NCBI GenBank assembly: GCA_035582835.1
Contig: JAYKAV010000966.1
Coordinates: 452,775 to 516,774 of the forward strand
From: Phoebastria nigripes
Lineage: Eukaryota > Chordata > Aves > Procellariiformes > Diomedeidae
Length of the DNA stretch: 64,000 nt
Direction: 5' to 3'
Position 1 is the stretch's first letter; each line of letters starts with the position of its first letter. Shown here one piece after another: positions 36,840 to 50,176 of this stretch. Below the pieces are notes generated by a model, which worked only from the letters and a program-made list of their open reading frames with translations, did not search any database and was not told where the DNA came from. A program made the translations under genes and the position numbers.

Positions 36840-39000
36840 CTGCTAAAGAAAATAGTGAGGTAGAAAATTATAATAATGAGAGACTTCAATTATTTGCTGT
36901 CATGCAATTAAGATCCCCAGCAATCAGGAAGCAGGTGTGAATAGGCCATCTTGAGATGGTAAAAGTTATGGACAAAATGAGATGAGACTTCTTCAACAGT
37001 AACATTCACATTTTGAGAGGAAGAGGAAAATTTGAAAGAAGCAGGTAAAAGAAAGTTTGCGTTGGATTGGAGACTTAATAAAAACATCATGTTATAGGCC
37101 AGGAGTCAATGAATACCCTCAAATATGAAGATAGCAAAAGCATTTAAAACCAAAACACTAGTGTGATTAAACCACAAAGGAAGATACTAAAATATAGAAA
37201 TAAGTTCAAAAAAAAGCAGTCATGTCCAAAAGAGGAAAAAAACAGAAGGAGCAGCTCTATGAAGATACATGTGAAATCAGCGATAAGGCCAAAAACACTA
37301 TTTTGAAGAAGCCCTAGCTAAATGTTCAAAGCCATCTTAACCACATCAAAAAGAAGCAGCTCACCAGACCATCAGTGGAACTGATCAGTGATCACAAGCA
37401 GCACGCAAGAAAGATAAACTATATCAGAAAAAGCTAAATTAATTCTTTGCATCAGTTTTCACTGAAGAGAAGGTCAGGGCAGTTCTTAACGCCATTCTTT
37501 ATGAGTGATGACTCTGAGGAACTGTCTCAATTCAAACTATTAATAAGAGGTTTTAGAACAAACCAATAAAATTAACCATACTTGATTAGAAGGACAATTT
37601 GGTAATCATCCCATAGCTGTAAAGAAATTCAAACATGAAACCGCTGAGCAGTGGTACTGCGGTACATAACCTGTGGTTTAAATCAGCCTCTTAGGGTCAG
37701 AGATCTGGACACTGACAAATGTGACACCAAGCTTAAAACAGGCTTCAGGAGAAATTCTGGGTACTACTGGCCCATAAATCTGATTTATATTTTCAATCAG
37801 TTTTCTTTCTACATAATTAAATATTATACTAGTAGATCCATGGATAAATATAACGTACTGACAAAGAGTCATCAGAACTTCTGTTGGGGAGTCATACCTT
37901 ACCAATCTATTAGAGATCTCTGAAGGAATTAATAAGATAAATGTCATCTGATTGATACGTTTTTCATAGATACTCTTATCAAAGGCACTTAAATAAGATA
38001 CACTGTCATACAGAAGATACAAAATTAAGAATAAGGTTAAATAATCAGGTTTTACAACGAGAAGAAACTACCAGTGGAGACCTCCTAAGACTCTGAGGTA
38101 GAATCTTTGGTGTTTAAAGCAGTCATAACCGTAAGGAAAAGGAGTGAATTGTGCAAGGACAGAATTTTCAGGTGATGAAGTATTATGCATGCTAGACAAA
38201 CATAAAACTGACAGAAAAGGAATCCCCAGGGATCTCAAAATACTGAAGGACTTTTCAGTAAAAACAACCGAATTAAATCGTGACAAGTATAATGCCATGC
38301 ACGTGAGGTAAAAATACCCTAATTATAAATACGTAACAGCTGTCACAAACTATGGTATCTATTATCTTTCAGAAGGAGGTCTGGAACCACTGGAGGTGGG
38401 GAAAAAAAAAAAAAACAATAAAGAGAATGTTAGAAATTACTAGGAAAAGAGAGAACGAAACAGAAAATCCTGTTACGTCACTATGTCAACTCATCTCTAT
38501 CCTTTTGAACACTTGATACAGTTCTGATTATATGTTCTCAAAAGAGGTGTTATAGGATTAAAAGAAATACTTCAAAGGAGAGTCAGTCACTGAGATGAAC
38601 AACAGCTTCTGTACAAGGGAGGAGAAAAAGGACCAAGACTTCCCATGCTTGGAGACAAGATGATAGAGAGGGATATGATATAGGTCTATAAAATTGTAAA
38701 TGGTTTGAGTAAGATGAATAGGGAGTGCTTATTAATTATTTCTAACCTCACAAAAACTATCAGACCCTCAATGAAATTATCAGGCAGCAAGTTAAACATT
38801 AATAAATCTTAATATAATATGTAACTAAATTGTGGGCCTCATTGCCACAGAATACTTTGGAAACTAAAAGTACAAATGGGTTCCAAAAGCGATGGAAAAA
38901 TGGATGCGAAAAAGTCCATTTGTAAAACATGATGGCCTTCAGTCCAGGGAGCTCTTAGGCTGAGAAGATAAAGCAGAGGTAGGATCACTGTTACGCTCTT
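36840..39000 (+). mobile_element. Ancient CR1/L3-like LINE, endonuclease through RT to near the 3' end
   Basis: Landmarks appear in the right order on the plus strand: an endonuclease-like IIIMRDFNYL near 36865-36893, LNxFFASVFTEE near 37435-37470, a YWPINLIYIFNQ block near 37770 (RT start), NRDKYNAMHV near 38280, and a late ORF2 YKIVNGLSKMNRECL block near 38690. All are in broken frames. The retained length, about 2.1 kb, is unusual for a CR1-type copy this diverged. Confidence 0.65.
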
Positions 39001-39219
39001 GGAATTTTTGCGTACTGGCTTCTGTTGTGAACATGGTTCTGGGTTGCACTGCCTTTCAGTCAAGCATGAAAGGCCACAAGTTCTTATGAAATGCTTATGA
39101 TTTTCTAGACAGAAGTTCTGCAGAAAAGTTTCTTGGGGATATAGTGGATGACAAGCAGAGTAAGAGTCAAAAACATCGTACTGCACCAGAAAATGAAAAG
39201 CATCAAGTGGTGAAGTATA

Positions 39220-39720
39220 AACATGAATATGAAGGAATATTTCTGTTCAGCTCAACTCCAGCAAATCCTTAGCTGGAAAACTGGCCAGGTTTTGGCATTG
39301 CATTTCAAGAAAAATGATCTAAAAGAAATCTGTAAGTATGAAAAATGTCAAAAAAATATGACCTATAAGAAACATCAAAAGCATTACAGATCTTTAATTT
39401 AGACTGAAAACTTCCAATATGTAAAAGGTAGCATCAAAGAAGGAAGAAAAATTGTTCACTAGGTCATAAGAATAAAGAATAAAATGTAGAAAGCTTAAAC
39501 TGTTGCAAAGAAGATTTAGGCTAGACCTTAGGGAGGATTTTTTAACAGGAAGTTCCCAAGCATTGGTGTAGATTGCCTAGGGAAGTGTAGAATCTCTATC
39601 ATCCTAGGTTTTTAAGACATCTAAAGATCTATATCTTTACAGTTTGAGTGCAGATCATCCTGACTTAGGGAGGTTGGTGGGCTAGATATGTGTTCAACAT
39701 CCATTAGAGCCCTATTTTTT
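39220..39720 (+). mobile_element. Ancient CR1/L3-like LINE, 3' portion
   Basis: The sequence follows the 3' half of an ancient CR1/L3: 'gcatttcaagaaaaatgatc', 'aaaaatatgacctataag', 'gaagaaaaattgttcac', 'agatttaggctagacctta', 'gattgcctagggaagt' and 'gaatctctatcatcctagg'. This corresponds to the RFRLDxRxxF...RLPxEVVxxPS region of CR1 ORF2 and what follows. It is diverged and non-coding. Confidence 0.7.
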
Positions 39721-42700
39721 TCTGACATTTGAGGAATGGTTTGTCTGAAATGTGTGTGATAAATTCATACTATTTTGACTGCATGCTGGCATGCAGCTAT
39801 TCATGCTGTGTTTGTGAATATTTGTTTTCTTTCTCACTCCATCTCTAATCATCTATAATTTTATTTACATGCTCAGCAACTGTTCCTCACAGTCAAATTC
39901 CTCTCCATTGGCTTGCCACTCACTGCTTAGTCTTATTCCCTGTATTTTGTCACATTCCCCTAGCTCATTTTTCAAACAGCCAGTGGTGATTTATTCTTAC
40001 TTTTATAAGGACAATTTCAAATTTCCTTTTACTGATTTATTTTTAAAATCACAATATATAACAATTGAGCATGTTATACTAAGATCGATACCATCCCCTT
40101 ACTCAGTATATTCTCTCAGGAAATACTTATTACCTTGGTAAAAAGCTCAGGTCAAGTCACCCAAATATTTTGCTTAATCGTGCTTGGGGGAGAAGCACTT
40201 TTTGCTTTAAATTTGGTGCAAGCTGTTGGCAGCATTTATACACTAAGGTTAGGCAAGGAGGCAAGGAACAGAGGTGACAAAGATTTAAATGTGCTTCTTT
40301 ATCCCTGGCACTAGCAGCTGCCACTGTGCCACAGTGGATCCGTGCATCCAGACTTGAAGAGCAGAGCCTGAGCTCCCTGTGGCACAGCACCTCCACGATG
40401 GCACATTCTTCTCTGCCTAGGGAAGACTCAGCCCACACAGGCAGAGCCTGAGCAGGCACTGAGGTGCCTGAGGCACCTTTCTTCCTCCAGAAAGCTCTGA
40501 AGCCTGGCCTGTGTCCACACTTAGCTAAATGCTTACTTACAAACAAAATACCAAATGAGTGTCAAGATCACAGCAGGCTAGTGTTCATATTGTTCTGTGT
40601 GCCCACATCCACTGACTGGAACGGGTAGGATTTTTTGTAGGTTCTGGGTCACTAGAGCAGAGCACAGATCAGCACGCTCCAGGCAAGTGCACTTCCTATT
40701 ACTTACATTAGCAGAAGTAGTAGTAGAAAAGTCCAGTAGTAGAAGCAAGCCACATAATGCATCTGAGGAGGAAATGGGTCTCCTGCCTTCCTTCACAGCA
40801 GAAAACCTGAGATAACTTTTTCAGGATCTTCACTATCAGCTACTAACTTCGTGTGCAGGGCCCTTAAAGGTGATCCATTTTTCAAAGGTATTTATCCCTG
40901 CTTTCTGAAAATCTAGCCCAGAGACACCAAAAAAAAAAAAGGAGGGGGCATCCAAAATCATCCATATCTATGACAATCTTGATTATTATTCAAAGGAACG
41001 GGTATCCATTCACTCAGAGCTATCTGCAGAATCAAGATCTGAGTGAGCAATGTCATTTTTACNAACTGTCATTTAAACCAGCAAGGTTTTGTTTCTGTGC
41101 AGAACTACATGGTGGGTAACAGTTCTGTACCTATTATATTCCAAAGTGATTATTTCTAAAGCCACAAATATTTTTCTTTCTTAATTGGACAAAAGCATTC
41201 AAATGGCTTGGGACAGACTCATCTCCTAGAAACGAAGGCAGGGAGATACATAATCTGCAAGCCCTTTAAATTAAAATAGGATTGGGCAGAGAAATGTGCC
41301 ACTTCATCCTTCCCTTTAGAGTAAGCCAAGATGTGGCAGATGATGGCAGAATAACTGTGAGGGAGACTACTCATGCCTGATGGAGAAATCTGGGCTAACT
41401 GCATCAGTATCATAAATAAGTCATCAAAGTTTGAAACTTTTTATCATTCCACCTAGAAATCTACTAGAGAATCAGAAGGACTTCTTTTATAGTTGTCCCT
41501 CTCAATGTACATAATCCTTTGACATGCTTAATGTTCCTTGATTACATGTGCTGTTTCTCCCTTTTGTTGATTGGCAGTGATATTGTTGTGCCAGAAGAGG
41601 TTTAAAGTTTTCGTAATTCACTCACTTGTTGCAGCCAGCTAAGATCAAGGTCTTTGACTGTCTTCTCTTTGATTCTCGGAAGTTCGGTTTATTTAACCCT
41701 ATTGTTTTCACCCCTTTTAAAAAAAATGGTTTTCACTTAGATTTCCTGTAGATGTCTCATATGGTTTTATGGCACCCCTTCCGGCTGCACTAGCCAACCC
41801 TGTGATCAGTAAAACACAGTACGCTTAAAGAGCTGCCCCAAACAGCTATCTGATTCCGTTCACATATGCCCAGGAAAAGCATAAGTGTACACATCTACCC
41901 CAAACCAACGCTTCATGTTGATTCTCAAAGGTGATGAATACTTTTATTGTGTTTTTTCCCTGTTAGTCCTGAAAGGTTTTTAACTTCATTTGCAATTGTT
42001 TACTTTTACATGATTTTAACAGACTAACAATATAAATGTTAGTCCTGGTGTTGCCTGATTCTGCTGAAGAATACTTACAGAGGATGTAAAAAAGTACCAA
42101 ACCTTTCCCTGAAGTGTCTGTTCATTATTGGAGCTATGTAAATAGAGATTAGTAAGTAACAAGAGAAAAAGAGTAAGAGAAACAGAACCAAAAATGCTCC
42201 TTTGCTCTGTGGCTGCTTAAGTTTTTCTCACTTACTTATCATAATTCCACTTATTCACTACTCTCTGTAGATAAAACTAAGAAAATTGTCAGAAAGTTAT
42301 TTTTAAGAGAGAAAAATACCTTTGTTTTTCTGCACAGATCACAAAATGATAAAGTATGTATAGAGATAAGAATTTCAGAAACTGATTTTATAGTATAAAA
42401 CAGCATTGTCTATACGGTAAAACAGGTTATGAAATTATTTCCCATAATTTCTATAACCTAAAATTATTCTACCATTTAAAAATTAGATTCTAAATATCAT
42501 CTTCTAAAGCCCTAAGCTTAATCCTGCTAGAAGTACTGCAGACTACTGCTGCAGATATTAAACATAAAGACTACATTAAAAGAACACTGAAGTTGCAAAG
42601 CTAGTATTCACCCAGTGCCCATAATGCACTGAGCTCCTTTAATGACCGATTCTCCAAGAAACTTTCTCCTCATTGTGCAGTGTAGCCTATGCCCTATTTA

Positions 42701-45700
42701 TTGTACACAATTCAACTCCTGCTCTGAATTATTAATTTTCTTAGAGCTTCTTCCATAATACACATCACTACAGGAACTGAATACTTCCCAAACATTTATT
42801 TTCACAAATGAGATTAGAGATACTACTCTCTTTCTTTTACTGAGTATGAAACACACAGAGACACTAAGGTCAAAAGTACTTCCTAATTTTGAGTACTTGG
42901 TTTGAGACTCTTATGATGTGATTTTTCAGTGTAAGCAGCATAATACTGACTTCATTAAATTCAAAGTGCATTTGTTACTTCAGAGGTTGCTATGAGCACT
43001 CTCTCAAATGAAACTGCAGTGTTGCAAGTGTTTCAATATCCAGAAAACAAATACAAAATTGATGATCATATAAGATAAGAGAAGCCTAGCTTAAGGTACT
43101 TGCATAGTATCTAATTATGTGACAGAGACAGAAAGTAAAAGTAATTCTCTAAGGTTGCCCCGTCAGACCAGTCCAGTTTTTCCCTCTTTCTCTTTCCTTA
43201 CAGCACTGCCTCCCACATCTAATTGCTTATGCTCTACCATTTACTGCAAGAATAGCCAGCCTTTTGGATCCTATGAACTGTATGCCAATAGTGGTTGAGT
43301 AACAACACTTGGAGAACTCTAGGATGACTGACAGCCAAGAGATGATAATGGCTTCCTAAGGATCCCATCAGTCCTTGCAGAATGGGTCTGGATTAGGTTA
43401 CAGCAATGATTATCCTGATTTTATTTCTCACCATGCCAAGGAGCTGAAGAAACAAACACCTTCAGTAACAAAACATTCCTACCACTGATAATGTAAGAGC
43501 TACACAGCCCATAGCATAGAAGATACCTTTGAATGTTTGAAAACCTGTATATCACTTAAGAATTGTTTGTCCAGCTGTGACCCCTTGGTTCTAGGTCATT
43601 CTCTTAGCTTTTCTTTTTACCATCTAGTTCTAGTCTGCCTAGAGAACCAGTCCAGACTTCCCAGGTACTGCTGGTGCATTCTGTGTTGTTCCGTCACTCA
43701 ACAGAGTCTCAGTTTCCCCTCTTCTTTCACCTTGCAAGCTCAACTGGCCTAGTTGTTCCCCTGCACACCGTTTCAGTCTGTTCTCCTCCTACACCACTTT
43801 CCGATTTCTACTCTTGATCTATCAACACTTGATTCAGTGTATGTCCTCTTCCATGTGGTCCAAGCATAAATTTTGAGAGTATAAGAGTGAGAGCACATGA
43901 CAGTTGACAACAGTACATCTTGCTCAAAACCAGTTCACCCCAGTTAGGTAGGAACTACCACTTCAGAAAAGTTCTTCTGAGCTTGGGCCTGAGATGCCCA
44001 ATGCAGAGTCTTTGGGAACTTTGGCTAAGAATCTTACGCACATCTCTGGTAATATTGGCAGAGTGGCAGTTTTTCAAAAGTCTGTAAGTTGACCAGCTGT
44101 GAGCAGACATAAAGATCAACAGCATACCAAATTTCAAGACCCCTGCACCAAAGTATTAAGACAGTGGAACTTCTCAAATCATTGTCAGACTTTTTAAAAA
44201 AGACAAAAACACATAGTTCTCCTTAGCCTTGTTACTGGAATGAAGATTTTTATTAGTCAGTCTTAAGCAGCAAATTTTGAGCCCAAGCAGTTAATATTTG
44301 CAATGTGATAGAGAAATAAAACCTGGATGTTATAAATGGGAAAATGTCAGACAATAATATTGCAGCAATGGGAACTGCTGCCTTTACCACATCATTACAG
44401 AGCCAGGAGCTTCCCTAATTCCATCAGCTTCTGTCTCCCTTTCTGCTTCCACTCAGCTGGAAAGTTGTGTTCTCCTAGTGCAGTGCCTTAGACAAGCTCC
44501 AGGACTGTGCAAGAACTGTGAAGTGACCTAATGAGGAACAGAAGAGGAAGGGAGTGTGCGACGGGCAAGGACAGGTTGTCTCTCTCTCATGATTAAGGGG
44601 TTTCCCTTTGGTATGAACTAGCATGGTCAAGTAGAGCATGCCCTTATGGCAGGACCTGGAAGAAAGATGAAGTTCAGTTCCCTCAGTCACATGGGAACTG
44701 TCCCAAATGGCATCTATGTCTTAATTCTTTCCTCTGTCACAATTATTTCTGTCTCCAGTCATGGAGCTTGAACTAAGATTGTTTTACAAGAGTCCAAGCT
44801 TCCTGACTAGAGACAGAAACAGTAAGCTGCAGGGGAGAGAAAATGTAGGAACAAGGATGAGCTCTTTCAAACTGTGTTCAGAACCACAGAACAACTAAGC
44901 TCATGGAACCCCTTCCCTGGTGATTCCACAGGACTTCACCTATCTTACGTAAGCAAAGGCAACTCACTTGAATTCAGGGTCAGCATAAGAAATCCAAAAT
45001 TGTAATACAAACCCCCAGATTTCTTTAACTGCTTAAGAGATGTAAAATCACGTTCCTTATTCTCTCATCTTTCTTTGCATTTAACTATCTGTGCTCACTC
45101 ACAATGCCAAGGACCTGTCATCATTTTTTATTCTGTGTTAACAAATTCCTAAAGGAAGGAGCCAGAGTTGACTTTAGTTCCCCATGTTCTTGGCAGACGT
45201 GCTAAACATTAGGGTAGTAAATACTGTAAAAATAACACAAGCATACTATCTTTTACCTTTCCTTTCAAATAATAAAAATCACTAACTCCTGACATTTTTT
45301 TTTTTAAATGGCCAGGTTAGGTACCCCACTCCAGAAATGTCGAGGCAACGCTTTCCTGCAACCCTGACTTAGATGCATACTTTCTGGCAAGTCAAGGGTC
45401 TCAGGAACCTTCAGTTTGGCTCTTTTGCTCAGCAATCCAGTGCAGTGTGGTAACTGTTCTGCAGTCCAGTCTGAGGTGCTCAGGCTCCTTTGCACTGTTA
45501 AGCACATAATGTATAAATTTTGGAGGAAAGGAAGGCATGTAAAATTTAGCCATACCAAGGTTGGCTGTAAACAAGATTTCTGTGAAACAGATTCACAAAG
45601 TTACACAGGAGCACAAACTGCTCACAATTTAATTTAAATGCATCTATCATATAAGTACTCTTGAAAATCCTTTAAAAACTGCCAAAGTCCCAGGAAGTCC

Positions 45701-48700
45701 CAGGCAATATAATAAATGCAGTTTTGTTGCAACACTTCTGACAATTAAGATGTTATGTACTGTAAGTTAAGGTTATAATGTTGTTTCTTAAGGTCTTATT
45801 CTGATCTTCATTTTGATTTCTGTAAATTCATAGAAATTTTTGTGACTTCATACCTTAATTTGTATATCTAATCAACTGAGTTCAAGAACTTTCCTTTTTT
45901 AAACATCTTTTCACACACATTCCATCAGAAAGAGGGTGTTCTTTCTTTTCTTTCACTGCTCTTGCTAGTTTGGTTTTTTTTTTTTATTCCTTTAGAAAGA
46001 AATTTTCCTCCTCAAAAGCAGTTTGTCTTCTGGACCTGAGTTCTAGTGTCAGCTCTGATGAAGACTCCTCTGCTATCTTGCAAATCTGTACACTCAGCCT
46101 TCACTCCTCAGGAAGCTATAGCCTGTCAAATATGCACAAGGACCTTCTCTCTCCATCCCATACAAAAAATTGCCTTTTTCCTTCCAGCAGTAGAAACTGA
46201 ATGAAGGCAACCTCCACTGCTTTCACAGACTGAATGCTACTGTGGGGTGGGGAGAAGGGCACCACAAAGGTTGCTGCTGTCACCACGGTAAGGGGAAAAG
46301 GGGCAGAGCAGCAGACGTCAGGTCTGCTTTGGGCTGCAAATGCAGAAAGGAGCGTTTAAGTGTTTGGAAGGTGTTTGCTACTCAGACAGCCTTTCCCATC
46401 CACTCTAAGAAAGAAGAGCAGACACATGGAAATGTACTGCATGGTAGATTCAGTTCATGGGCTATCTGTTGAATTACATTGATCAGAGACAATAAAACAC
46501 TTGTGTATGCTTGATTTGCTAATGTTTGTAAAATGCTTTGAAATCCTGACACACAAGATTTCCTTGTTAATATCCACTAGATAATGGTAAATAATGAATG
46601 GATATGAATAATAGGGTTCTACTGCAACAACAGGCATAATAGAAGCAGTAGCTGGTATCTCCAATGTCATGTCACAGTTGTCATATCAGGTGGTAAAATT
46701 TGTATGCAGTATAGTACCTCATTTTAGTANTGTACTCATAAATCAAAATTTTCCATTTAAAGGAATTTGTTTGCATTATATTTTGCAAGTGAATCGATAA
46801 GCAATCACTACTTACTGTTTTTACTGTTTGATTTTTTTTGTTAATTTCACTGCTGTATTTCTTGGAAGTATTTCAAATGACAGATGGTCAATGTTTTTCA
46901 GTTCTTTGTTGCACTCTTCACAGTCTAGCTCTTTGGCCTTCATTGTAGAAACAGAACAACTATTTTGTGAGCAGAAAAACAGCACCAAAAGTTTTAACTA
47001 CGTGATTCAAAGGTAAGTAGAACTGTTCAAATATTTGATATAATTAGGCACTGTTATTATTTATTCAGATTTTGGTAGCAGGAGACTTTGGCTTGTACCA
47101 GGTTAACAAAAATCAGTCCCTTCCCAAAAAGAGATGAAAGACAAAAGAACCACAAAAGAGATGGTTGCTGACAGAGACGGGACAAGGAAACAATGNGGCA
47201 GCGGTCACAGTACGCTAACCTGACAGTGTCCAGTCTTTTAGCAAATATTATGCAAAAGGAGAACTTTGAGAAGAGACTTATAGCTATTGAAGTGGTTCCA
47301 GATATGCAGAAAGATTTCCTCCCCAGCATGCAGGGCAGCTGGAGCATAACAAGTAAGGTGCTTCTCTGAAATCTCAACAAGGGCGTGCTGTAGGCTGCTA
47401 TCACTCACAAGTAGATGTAGCTATCTGCATTTTGATAGGGAATATTGGAAAGCTGGCTGGAAAATCGTGTTAGCAGCAATAAGTAGGTTCTGATGGAGGA
47501 GGAACCCATGGAGAATGGTCACATAGTCAATGTCACAAAAAATGTTCTTTTGGAGGAATGTGATCAAGAAAAGGCAAGATCAAGATTAGGAAGAGAAAAC
47601 TCAGTATCAGAGAAAAATGTATGCTGTTATCTTACACTACAGGTTTAGCTGTGATGCTCACTAGAAGAGGATACACATCAGAGAGTCTTAAAGAAAAAAT
47701 ATTGCAACTCTTATACATAATAGTTGTGTATAGAGAAAGAAGATGTCTGATATCAGGTTGTATGCTGTGAGATAAGAAGGTGGTGTTGATTACCGTATTA
47801 CAAATGGCAGAAGGGAAAGAGTTTGAGGGAAAGACTAAGAATCTTGTTCAACTTGAACTAACAGTCCAGGAAATACTGGAGACATATCCAGTATGCCTTA
47901 AACTGTAGAACATTGAAATAATGATGAATGAGCTCCCTACTGAAGCTTCCTGTGCTGCAAATAATTATTTAAGAACAGTTAAAGAGAGGTATTTCCAAAA
48001 CACCTAAGATATGGAGAACTATTACTGTCAAACTGTCATCTCCTAAGAGCTCTAGAATATCTCCTCTAAGTATTAAAAATAATTGCTAGTTATGAAACAA
48101 ATGCTGAAGGCCTAATTTTACATGCCTGTTTCAAGCCAAGCTCACAGACATCAGGTTGATTAAGTTGGTGGAAAAGTGCCCAATAACATTTTAGTATAAT
48201 AACTCTTGTTATAAAAAGCCAAAATGAGTGGTTTTAATCTCCTGTTTTAATAATCTTTTAATAAGATGTTTTACTTGAAATTAATGTGATACATAATGTT
48301 ATATTAAGCTAAATTAACCAGCATCTTTTAGTTATGGTTGTGCTGGAAGAGGAGTTCTGAGTACGTGTTCAGTCTCAGTGCTGTAATTCAGACCAGTACT
48401 GGAATGGAACTGGAATGAATTACATGCAATGGGCCCATTGCTGAATGTGTCCTGCATAGACGTGGGAGTCTGCACAAGTAAACTGATCTGCAGAGTCAGG
48501 ACTTAAAACCAGCACATCTTAGAGGCCACCTTTGCTAAAGACTGAACGACACCACCTCCTGAATATGCTGCTTTTGTGATTTTAACCATCCACAGTAGAG
48601 TGCATTACTGCTCATAGGAATGCTTTTGTAACTCTTCAACTAATGATAGTTGGAAATGTTTTTAGAATTAGATAGTAAAGGCTTACCAGACAATTAGTGA

Positions 48701-49271
48701 ATGTCAGGTTCACAATTAATGTATTGTATTTCCAGAACATCTGAAATCTAACGTTTGTCACCTATGCCGGCTCCAAAGGGAAAGGTAATTTATGTTGACA
48801 AAAGAAAAAAATAGAAAAAAGGAAAACAAATTACAGAGGAAGGAAAGGACAGAAGCTAGGCTGCAAGTAACTGCATTTTCTTAGATGGAATTGTACATCA
48901 CTGTGTATTGGGATATTGTACTTTACCAACATACTGAGGCAAACAGAAGCACACTAGAAGTCTGTTGCTTCCATGCCTAAATAAGCATAGTAGCTCTTGA
49001 ATAAAAAAAAACATTCATCCAAGAGGCACCTCTTCTTCTTGTTCATGGCATTGCTGAAACACTCTGGAGAGATTCTACAAGCCCATTACAGAGTGAGGAC
49101 AAATAGCCACCCAATCCCAAACCTTGGAAAATACAACAGTAAACTGTAAAAATGGCCTACCTTTATTTTGGCTGGCCTTTATTTAAGTCCACCATTGGAT
49201 AGCTTTTTACTACTCTGTGTCTGCATGCAAAGGCTGGACACAACTGCAGGCCTTATGCTTCCCTGATCCAC
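39721..49271. other. AT-rich intergenic region, no gene recognised
   Basis: No known gene, RNA or well-preserved mobile element was recognised. Unresolved bases occur near 41063, 46730 and 47196. A more GC-rich patch near 40250-40510 is open for 129 codons on the minus strand (40157-40546) but lacks an ATG at its start and resembles nothing I know. Confidence 0.45.
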
Positions 49272-50176
49272 TGAACAGACGACACCAAGCTGAGTGGTGC
49301 AGTCGACACGCCTGAGGGACGGGATGCCATCCAGAGGGACCTGGACGAACTTGAGAAGTGGGCCCGTGTGAACGTCATGAGGTTCAACAAGGCCAAGTGC
49401 AAGGTCCTGCACCTGGGTTGGGGCAACCCCCGGGATCAATACAGGCTGGGCAATGAAGGGATTGAGAGCAGCCCTGCCGAGAAGGACTTGGGGGTACTGG
49501 TGGATGAAAAGCTGGACATGAGCCAGCAATGTGCACTCACAGCCCAGAAGGCCAACCGTACCCTGGGCTGCATCAAAAGAAGCATGGCCAGCAGGTGGAG
49601 GGAGGTGATTCTGCCCCTCTACTCTGCTCTGGTGAGACCCCACCTGGAGTACTGCGTCCAGCTCTGGAACCCTCAGCACAAGAAAGACATGGACCTGTTG
49701 GAGCGGGTCTAGACGAGGGCCACGAAAATGATCAGGGGGATGGAACGCCTCTCCTATGAAGAAAGGCTGAGAGAGTTGGGGTTGTTTAGCCTGGAGAAGA
49801 GAAGGCTTTGGGGAGANCTTATTGCAGCCTTTCAGTACTTAAAGGGGGCTTATAAGAAAGATGGGGACAAACTTTTTAGCAGGGTCTGTTGTGACAGGAC
49901 AAGGGGGAATGGTTTTAAACTAAAGGAGGGTAGATTTAGACTAGATANAAGGAAGACATTTTTTACGCTGAGGGTGGTGAAACAGCGGAACGGGTTGCCC
50001 AGAGAGGTGGAAGATGCCCCATCCCTGGCAACATTCAAGGTCAGGTTGGAGGGGGCTCTGAGCAACCTGATCTAGTTGAAGATGTCCCTGCCCATGGCAG
50101 GGGGGTTGGACTAGATGACCTTTAAAGGTCCCTCCTAACCCAAACCATTCCCTGATTCTCTGATTCTCTGATTCCA
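49272..50176 (+). mobile_element. Young CR1 LINE, 5'-truncated, with 3' microsatellite tail
   Basis: The plus strand reads through the last third of CR1 ORF2: a [20 protein letters not shown] block, [60 protein letters not shown] and LPREVEDAPSLATFKVRLEG, ending near 50074. The frame is intact except for one in-frame TAG at 49710-49712, where CR1 normally has Gln, and two unresolved bases (49817, 49948). It ends in the typical CR1 3' UTR (ttggactagatgacctttaa) and a short (ATTCTCTG)n tail. Low divergence and one stop indicate a recent, 5'-truncated, dead-on-arrival insertion. Confidence 0.95.

Noticed and set aside
40157..40546. 129-codon minus-strand frame in a GC-richer patch
   Set aside because: No ATG at the start, no splice-site support noticed and no recognisable domain; kept only as a note in the region entry.
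46970..47480. Possible mobile element or exon near 47.1-47.4 kb
   Set aside because: Somewhat higher GC and an open minus-strand frame of 115 codons through an N, but no family motifs, termini or splice pattern could be recognised.
49179..49679. 166-codon minus-strand frame
   Set aside because: It is the complement of the young CR1 ORF2, whose plus-strand translation matches the family.
50159..50176. ATTCTCTG microsatellite as an independent repeat
   Set aside because: It is the normal 3' terminal repeat of a CR1 element and belongs to the CR1 at 49272-50176.
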